A stretch of 64,000 bases of DNA from Chamaecyparis obtusa. Lineage: Eukaryota; Streptophyta; Pinopsida; Cupressales; Cupressaceae. The position numbers and the translations under genes were made by a program. The notes beneath the pieces are model-generated. The model had not been told where the DNA came from. It did not search any database and was given only the letters and a program-made list of their open reading frames with translations. Shown here in pieces: positions 56,770 through 64,000 of the stretch; within the stretch, counting starts at the first letter, position 1, and every line of letters begins with the position of its first letter. The stretch spans positions 1 through 64,000 of the forward strand of contig BSBK01006389.1 in assembly GCA_027943335.1 (NCBI GenBank). The letters are read 5' to 3'.

Positions 56770-59700
56770 AAAAGGCACATTTTACAAATGAAAATCAGTT
56801 AAATACTAGTGAACAAGACACAATATTGATAGCATGTAATGTAGCACAAGAGAGTTCAAAAGAACTATGATTTTTAGATAGTGGGTGTAGTAACCACATG
56901 GGTTGTAAAAGGGAGATGTTTGCAACAATAGATGATTCAGTAAAATTAGAAGTAAAATTGGGAAATGATCAAAAGGTTTCAGTTATGGGCAAAGGGTCAA
57001 TTAACATAAAAACAAAACAAGGTGAAGATAAACAAATTTCAGATGTATACTATGTTCTCGGATTACAACACAACCTTATAAGTATTGGGCAATTGGTACA
57101 AAAAGTATATAGAATATACTTTGAGAATGGTGAATGTGTGATCCTAGATAAGAAACCAAGCAATAGGCTGATTGCAAGAGTTGAAATGACAAAGAATAGG
57201 ATGTTCCCACTAAGAATTCAAAGTGGATTAATGATTGAGCCACAAGGTTTACAAAAGGTTGCTGAAATAGCTTTTAAAGCCTCATACAAAAATGAATCTT
57301 GGCTATGGCATTTGAGGCTTGGACATTTAAACTTCAAAGGATTATAGCTATTATACAAGAAGAAAATGGTATATGGGTTGCCACAAATAGAGGCACTTAA
57401 AACCACATGTGAGAGCTGCATATTGGCAAAGTAACATAGAAAATCATTTCCAGTTGGGGAATCATATAGAGCAAAACAACCATTAGAGATAGTACATTCA
57501 GACATTTGTGGACCTATGCAAACACCTTCCATAAGTGGAAAACTTTATTTCATAATGTTCATTGATAATTTCAGCAGAAAAGCATGGGTTTATTTCTTGA
57601 AGTATAAATATGATACATTTGCTGTTTTCAAAGAGTTCAAGGCTAAAGTTGAAAAAGAATGTGGATATCTTATTAAGACATTGAGAACCGATCAAGGTGG
57701 AGAGTATCTCTCAACTGAATTTCAAAATTTTTGCAAAGTAAATGACATAAACAAATAATTTACAACAAGGTATACACCTCAACAAAATGGAGTAGCAGAG
57801 AGAAAGAATAGAACAATCATGGAAATGGCATGTAGCATGATAAAGGAAAAACACTTACCAAATGAATATTGGGCTGAAGCAGTTGCATGTTCAGTGTATA
57901 TTTTGAATAGGTATCCAACAAAAGCAGTGAAAAATTAAACACCAGAAGAAGCTTGGAGCAAAAGAAAACATAACATATCACATTTAAGAGTTTTTGGATG
58001 TGTGGCATACTCATTGATACCTCAAGAATTGAGAAGAAAATTAGATGACAAAGGAGAGAAATGCATATTTGTGGGATATAGTGAACATTCAAAGGCATAT
58101 AAGCTATACAATCCCATTACAAAGAAGCTGATAATAAGCCGTGATGTTGAATTTGTTGAAGAAGAGGCATGGGATGGAAGCATAGACAAAATAAATTCAA
58201 GCACACCTAGTTTTCTACAAGAGAATGAAGAAGATGAAATTCAGGTTGCAAATCTTCCTATACAAGCAAATGCTCCTATAACACCATCAAGAGCACCTAG
58301 CACTCCAAATCCCACTACTCAAACTAGTAATAACAGCAGCGAATCTTCTGATCCAACACTTGCATCTTTAAGGTCAAGGTCTATAAACACATCAAAGAAG
58401 ACAAGAAGTCTTAGGGAAATTTATGATGAAACTCAAGAAGCTGAAAATGCTAATTTTTATTGTGATTTTGCATTTTTAACACAAGTTGATCCAATTTATT
58501 TTGAAGAAGCCATAAAAGAAGACAAATGGATTGCAGCCATGGATGAAGAGATTTAGTCAATAGAAAAGAATGAAACTTGGGATCTAGTAGAACTTCCTAA
58601 AGGCAAGGATGTGATTGGAGTTAAATGGATCTATAAGATAAAGTATAATGTTGATGGTAAAATAGCAAAGCACAAGGCAAGACTAGTGGCAAAAAGTTTT
58701 ACACAAAAGCCAGGTATAGATTTCAATGAAACATTTGCACCTGTAGCAAGAATGGATACAATAAGAATGGTCCTATCTATTGCAGCTCAAAACAAATGGA
58801 AAGTTTATCAAATGGATGTCAAATCAGCATTCTTAAATGGTATTTTGGAAGAAGAAGTGTATATAAATCAGCCACCTGGTTATGAAGTTTTGGGAGAAGA
58901 ATATAAAGTATGTAGATTGAAAAAGGTATTATATGGTTTGAAACAAGCTCCTAGAGCTTGGTACATCAGGATAGATTCTTATTTTGTGAATAATGGCCTT
59001 AACAAGTGCGGCAATGAACCTACTTTGTATATCAAAGTGAATTATGAAGAAGAAATATTGATAGTCTGTTTATATGTAGATGATTTGATATTCACAAAAA
59101 ATATGCAAACCAATACATTCAAAGTAGCCATGAAAAAGGAATTTGATATGACTGATTTGGGCCTCACGAGATACTTTCTTGGCATGGAGGTAAGTCAAAA
59201 TGATCAAAGAATTTTCATATGTCAAAGTAAGTATGCTGGTGAATTGTTGAAAAGATTTAAGATGACAAAAGTGAATCTAGCCCCTACACCGGTTGCATTG
59301 GGTTTGAAGCTTAGCAAGGATGATCAAGGTCCATGTGTAGATGCAACTTTATTTAAAAGATTAGTGGGCAGTCTCATATATTTAACCGCCACAAGACCGG
59401 ATATCATGTTTGGTGTTAGCCTTATTTCTAGATTCATGGAGAAACCGAAAGAGTCACATTGGAAAGTTGGAAAAATAATTTTGAGATACATAGCTGGAAC
59501 AAAGAGTTTTGAAATTTTGTATACTTCTTCAGATGATTACAAACTGATTGGATATACAGACAGTGATTGGGGAGGTAGCATGGATGATAGAAAAAGCACT
59601 TCTGGATACATTTTTTATCTAGGTTCCAGTGCTATCTCTTGGGCATCAAAGAAATAATCAATTGTTACTCTCATCAACTGAAGCAGAGTATGTAGCAGCC

Positions 59701-60024
59701 ACATCAGCATCTTGTCAAGCAGTTTGGTTGAGGAGAGTACTTTTAGATTTGGGACATCATCAAGAAGAAGCTACGAAGATCTATTATGATAACAATTCAG
59801 CAATAGCCTTATCTAAAAATCATGTATTCCATAAACAGAGTAAACATATTGATACCAGATATCACTTTATCAAAGAATTGGTAATCAATGGTGACATTCA
59901 TCTTGAGTTTTGCAGGTCCAATGAACAATTAGCTGATATTTTCACAAAACCATTGACAAAGAATATTTTTGAACATCTTCGAGAAGAAATCGGCATTGCA
60001 GACATACATAATAGTGAAGATTAA
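56770..60024 (+). pseudogene. Copia-5 pol (PR, INT, RT, RNase H)
   Basis: Protease LDSGCSNHMG (about 56875), pre-integrase WLWHLRLGHLNF with CESCILAK (57301-57430), integrase catalytic core HSDICGPM, LRTDQGGEY and PQQNGVAERKNRT (57497-57815), and the FGCVAYSLIP...KCIFVGYSEHSKAYKLY segment (57995-58110). RT runs from VIGVKWIYK (58612) through [20 protein letters not shown], with active site LYVDDLIF near 59072 and LVGSLIYLTATRPDIMFGVS (about 59362). RNase H has DSDWGGSMDDRKSTSGYIFY, STEAEYVA and YYDNNSAIALSKNH. It ends in QLADIFTKPL at about 59955. The longest open piece is 348 codons. Stops at about 57345, 57432, 57756, 57937, 58554 and 59656 and a one-base loss near 59672 make it inactive, though it is far better preserved than the other elements. 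Confidence 0.95.
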
Positions 60025-60031
60025 GGGGTAG

Positions 60032-60692
60032 TGTTGAAGTATGCAGATCAGCATGGACGTGGTTGCCGGCCGGGCAGCTTCTCTAATCTTCCCTATCTTT
60101 TTACCTACTCCCACCTACTGCTGGGCCTGCCTTATGCCTTGACGCATGATCCCAAGGCAGCTTTCCTACTCTTGCGATCATGCGACCACAATATTTGCCC
60201 AACACTTTAATTTTTTGGTCTTTTTGCATAGTCTCATAAATAATGTTTTATATATGCGGACTACTCTATTTTAGTGTGGGCCCCCTCTTTTGAGCTTATC
60301 GCATAATCGCATGACTATTATTTTATTCATGCAATTATGCGACCAGCCCTCTTTTCTTGCATCCGCCAACCACTGCATTTAATGTAATTTTTATTTTATA
60401 TTTCTTCTATGACTTTTCTTTTGATCGGACATTCTCCAGGCTGTTCTAGAAATTTTGAGAGTTTAATATTTTGTAAAATGGGAATGTTCTTCTAAGTTTT
60501 TGTGTCCAGAAAAATTCTCGGTCTCTGCAAAATATATTGGGTGTTCTGAGCATTCTGGCAACTCTCTGTGTAATAAAAAAATCAAGACATTAATATAAAT
60601 AGTTTTATTTTATATCTTTGAATATCTTTCAATACTCTGTTTTACTCTGTTTTGTTATCTCCAACACTGTATGTTTCTGTCTTCCTCCATCA
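60032..60692 (+). repeat. Copia-5 3' LTR
   Basis: 661 bp, directly after AAGGGGTAG. By eye it differs from the 5' LTR at about 32 positions plus four small indels. Confidence 0.96.
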
Positions 60693-60697
60693 ACACA
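60693..60697. repeat. Target-site duplication of Copia-5 (right)
   Basis: ACACA, identical to 54964-54968. Confidence 0.95.
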
Positions 60698-63600
60698 ATC
60701 TCAATTTCTTTACATACATACATTCAATCTAGCAGTTTTTCCTGTTTTCAATTAAAAAAAAGCAAAAACTTTTAGCATTGTGCCTTTTGGGTTCACTTGA
60801 GCTTGTAGTTGTTGTCTATATGATGACTTCAATTTACAAATAGTTTACTGCAGCACCATACCAGGCTGTAATGAGATTTTCTTCCGCATTTATATTCAAG
60901 CTTCCCACATAGTTCACATCACCTTGCCCAGCTGAAAATCTTTTTTTATACCTGAACAACGTTTTTTTATACCTTTTCGGTGGTTACACTCTAATATGAA
61001 AAAGTTCAAATGAATCAGTTCAGCTGTTTAAGACTGAGCCCATAAAGCCAATACTGTTTAAGAGTGAGCCCATCAAGAATTTATAAGAGGCAAATCTAAT
61101 CGTATTCCAAAATTACGAAACAATAAAACCAGAAAGCATGTCTGTATATATATGTGCATCATTATAAATAGATTGAGCTAAAGTTGTAAACGAACAGGCT
61201 TCCATGAATGAGCCCTATAGGTTCAAATATATGTTTCCGGATAAAATTGATTATATACGGCAACGAGGCCAGGCATAAATCCTGAACGTGCTTGGCAGGC
61301 ATGCAGCTCCACAGATGGAAGGAACTGAACAGTTAAGACATGTGGCAATTAATAGCAGTGGAAATGTGTCATTTGAACTCACTGACAGATGTATATCCCA
61401 ATGGGAGAGAACGCAGCAAAACAGAGGCTCGGAGATTTTTGTCGCTGCATTTCTCAGTCTGCTATATTTCTATGGGCATCCACCTGTTCATTTAGGGCAT
61501 ATGTCTCAGTGTCATGGCAGGGAAAAGGGAAAATTTGGCGATTAGGGTTTGCTTGCATGTTCTGAGGTGGACGTTAATGGAGGAATTTAGTGCATAGATT
61601 CACGTGACATTGGTAGCTTACAATGCGAAAGCCTTTTAAAGTAAATTTCACAGAGTGCTGGGTATCTATAGAGGACCTCAGGCTGGCCTTTGATCCCTTT
61701 GCCTTTGATAGGCCACCCTCTTTTTTTCTCTTCTGATAATTCATTAGGGCTTGAAATTGTCTTTTTAGATAAGTTCTGAACCTTAGGCAGTTCAAAAATT
61801 ACAAACTTTTTTGTAAAATGCTACTTCCGTTTCTTTTGCTGAAAAATTAAGACAAGACAAAGGAATTATATTGTATTTTTTTATATATTTGATATTTCCT
61901 ATAGCGAAACTGTCAAGGACGGCTCCACAACCTTTGCCTCTGCAATCTTTGGTATATTTTTAAGTATCTTTTTTTAATTTAGTTGTGGGAAAGATTAGAC
62001 TTTCAGAATTACTCTTCACATGTCTGGTGTAGTTCCTAATCTTGATCTTTATGCATTGATTGCTTAACAGATACTTTGCGATTAATTAAAATTTGTTGGC
62101 GTGTTTCTAATTTGTGCATGAAAATATGGTAGTTGAAAATGAATTGCATAACGGTATCATAAAAAAAATCCTCTGAATCTTTATATGCAATACAAAAAAA
62201 CCAGAGTACTCTCATAGTGTGGCGTATCAGATCTTTTTGTTTCAATAGCATAAGCTTATACTTTGATGACATTTTTTATTCTAGGTGAGTTTTCCATGCA
62301 TAAGTAAGTAGTAGGCATTTTCCTTCCTCATTGTGAAAAAAGGCCAGTAATGGATATCTGAGCATGGAATTGGATGAAGGTATTCATATTTTCTATATAA
62401 GGATGGGTGGAATCAAGTGTTGCTGCTGCACTAAAATGTTGCCTTCAAGAAACTACTACTCATGCCATGTTACAAAAGCAAGAAAGACAAAAAAGATACA
62501 TGCCATTACATACTTCTGAAACTATAAGCTTCTTCCAAATTTGTTTTTATAGGCAATTGTGAAACTAAAGGTTCTTCGAAATTTCCTTTTATTGCAAATC
62601 CCTCAAGTTTTGAAGAGGATAAACCCATCCAGTTAACTTGGAGAGCATATCAATTCAATCAATCCCATCCTTGAGATAAATAGTCAGGAGACATACCCCA
62701 AACTGGAGAGCTTAAATCTAAAACAAAGTTATATATCTAGGACAAACCTTGCATTTCCCTTCACGTGAATTAAAGAAGACCTCGCAATTACAGTAACGGC
62801 AATGCTGGAACTAAAGATGGGGAATGCAGCTTAAGAATTTTGAAAACGAGGGCCACTCTCCAATAGTCAAGTGTATACAAGCATACATACACTATAATAA
62901 AGCACATAATTTGACAAGAAAACATGATTTTTGCAATCCAATGAAATAGCTAGACCAATTTTCTTCAAAAGATACAGATAACTGTGAATTTTTCTTCAGA
63001 AGTCGAAGAATTCTCCAAAATACAACAGCGTATAAGGCTCGAAAGCTATGTGATCAAATCAATTCAGAAGCTGGACTGATTTTTATCACAAGGTACCTCA
63101 GCCAATTTGCTTCATAAGGTTAAGAAACCTGCACAATATGACAAAATGATAAGAGTATTAGGCTCGCTTTGCCAGTGTCCAAACAAAAGATTTCTTCCGG
63201 AATCCAGAAAATCATTCGAGCACAATCCATATGAAGCATTTAATCCTCTTGTACCCGTCAGAAGAGAAAGCACATAGAATTGGACATTCATTTTGTCTCA
63301 ATATTTCAATAGAATTTTTATCAATGATTAACGAACATGAATCTGAATGAAAATGAGTTAGCAGAGCCACACCTACCTCATACCATGATGCAATATTAAA
63401 CTATAAGGAACTTCAAATTTCTTCCACACCATACAGGTATAAAAAAAATTACCACAATTTGAAATCATTCAAGAGAGATTTTGTGAAGTGACCGAAAATT
63501 AATGACAATGTGAGATCATTCAAGAGCATATTTGTGCATATGTTAATGGGAAGTTTGCCATGATCAGAAGTAGAAAATAAACTCTCTGGAGATGCACACA

Positions 63601-64000
63601 ACCACTCCGAAGATTACATATCTCCAATTATTGCAAACAATTTTGCTTGGGAAAAATTCCACTCTTTAACTCCTCAATAGATCTCTTGTGGCTGTGGACG
63701 TGACCCGTTTCCTGCACGAAAAGCCTGTACTATTTTATGGCTTTCAATCCAACTACATCCAGGTATCTCTTTAGTTCATCAATTCACTTAGCATTTGAAC
63801 CTCACACACATGCCCAATTCTGCATAGATGTTTTAGAGAAGGATATAAGTTGGCAGCATTTTTAGCATCCAACTAAAAAAGTAGTATTGCAAATACTCAG
63901 TCTATTTTCATATATAATCTACAGGCACCAAGAAAACATGTCCACACGACAACCACAGGTCTCACTGACATCTTAATAATAAGGTTTAGGATGTCCTCAA
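60698..64000. other. Right flank without recognised genes or transposons
   Basis: AT-rich sequence with no LTR, RT or tandem-repeat signature that I can see. The open frame 61288-61545 (85 codons) and a TTAGGGTTTG telo-box-like motif at about 61545 could mark gene-proximal DNA. No start, splice pattern or domain supports a gene call. It may be intron or intergenic DNA of a host gene beyond the window. Confidence 0.4.

Larger units (their letters stand above)
54969..60692 (+). mobile_element. Copia-5: complete-structure Ty1/copia element
   Basis: 5724 bp on the plus strand: LTRs 54969-55631 and 60032-60692 (663 and 661 bp, about 5% different), primer site TGGTATCAGAGC at 55635-55646, gag 55828-56755, pol 56770-60024, polypurine tract AAGGGGTAG abutting the 3' LTR, and the perfect duplication ACACA. 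It is not closely related to Copia-1 to -4: it has shorter LTRs, a different gag and a single purine tract. It sits in the gene-like right part of the window. Confidence 0.97.

Noticed and set aside
61288..61545. 85-codon open frame on the plus strand as a small gene
   Set aside because: No signal peptide, domain, splice sites or codon pattern supports it. Kept only as part of the unassigned flank.
1..64000. CRISPR arrays, bacterial operons or phage-like systems
   Set aside because: The direct repeats found are LTRs, microsatellites and tandem duplications. All coding remnants are plant retroelements or plant-type proteins.
1..64000. tRNA or rRNA genes
   Set aside because: The only tRNA-like matches are the 11-12 base primer-binding sites next to LTRs. 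No cloverleaf or rRNA core was seen.

Overview
This is a stretch of plant nuclear genome, AT-rich and poor in genes. It is packed with decayed LTR retrotransposons (Ty1/copia and Ty3/gypsy with tRNA-Met type primer sites), L1-type LINE remnants that carry plant-style RNase H domains, and a short tail matching plant lectin-type receptor kinases. Old nested elements with LTRs of 0.7-1.8 kb and sparse host genes suggest a large seed-plant genome, plausibly a gymnosperm. The species cannot be read from the sequence.

Layout. 1-895: CT/CA minisatellite whose strand composition flips near 737. 1164-1582: a foldback and a cluster of palindromes. About 2230-3704: remnant of a LINE (+). 3705-16230: Copia-1 (-), with its 3' LTR cut to 273 bp and its gag-pol split by Gypsy-1 (-, 7614-13554, a chromodomain-bearing chromovirus with TGTTT target duplication). 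About 16570-17865: probable isolated LTR (+). About 17866-44560: one old Gypsy-2 (-) cut into three pieces by Copia-2 (+, 18671-24635) and Copia-3 (-, 27044-42899, target duplication AAAGG). Copia-3 itself contains Copia-4 (-, 30267-38034) and, inside its 5' LTR, a 328-bp TRIM element (42190-42517). 44560-51480: relic DNA with two orphan LINE RNase H fragments, an unidentified coding remnant and short tandem repeats. 51480-54960: the most host-like part, with a candidate secreted Cys/Pro repeat-protein gene (52192-52701) and a receptor-kinase tail. 54969-60692: Copia-5 (+), complete in structure with target duplication ACACA. 60698-64000: no recognisable gene.

No retroelement here has an intact gag-pol; all carry stops and frameshifts. 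LTR comparisons by eye give an age order that agrees with the nesting: Copia-5 (about 5% divergence) and Copia-4 (about 6-7%) are youngest, then Gypsy-1 (about 10%), Copia-3 and Copia-2. The best candidates for something undescribed are the tandemly expanded Cys/Pro secreted-protein gene and the TRIM. The rest is mainly a record of nested transposition.
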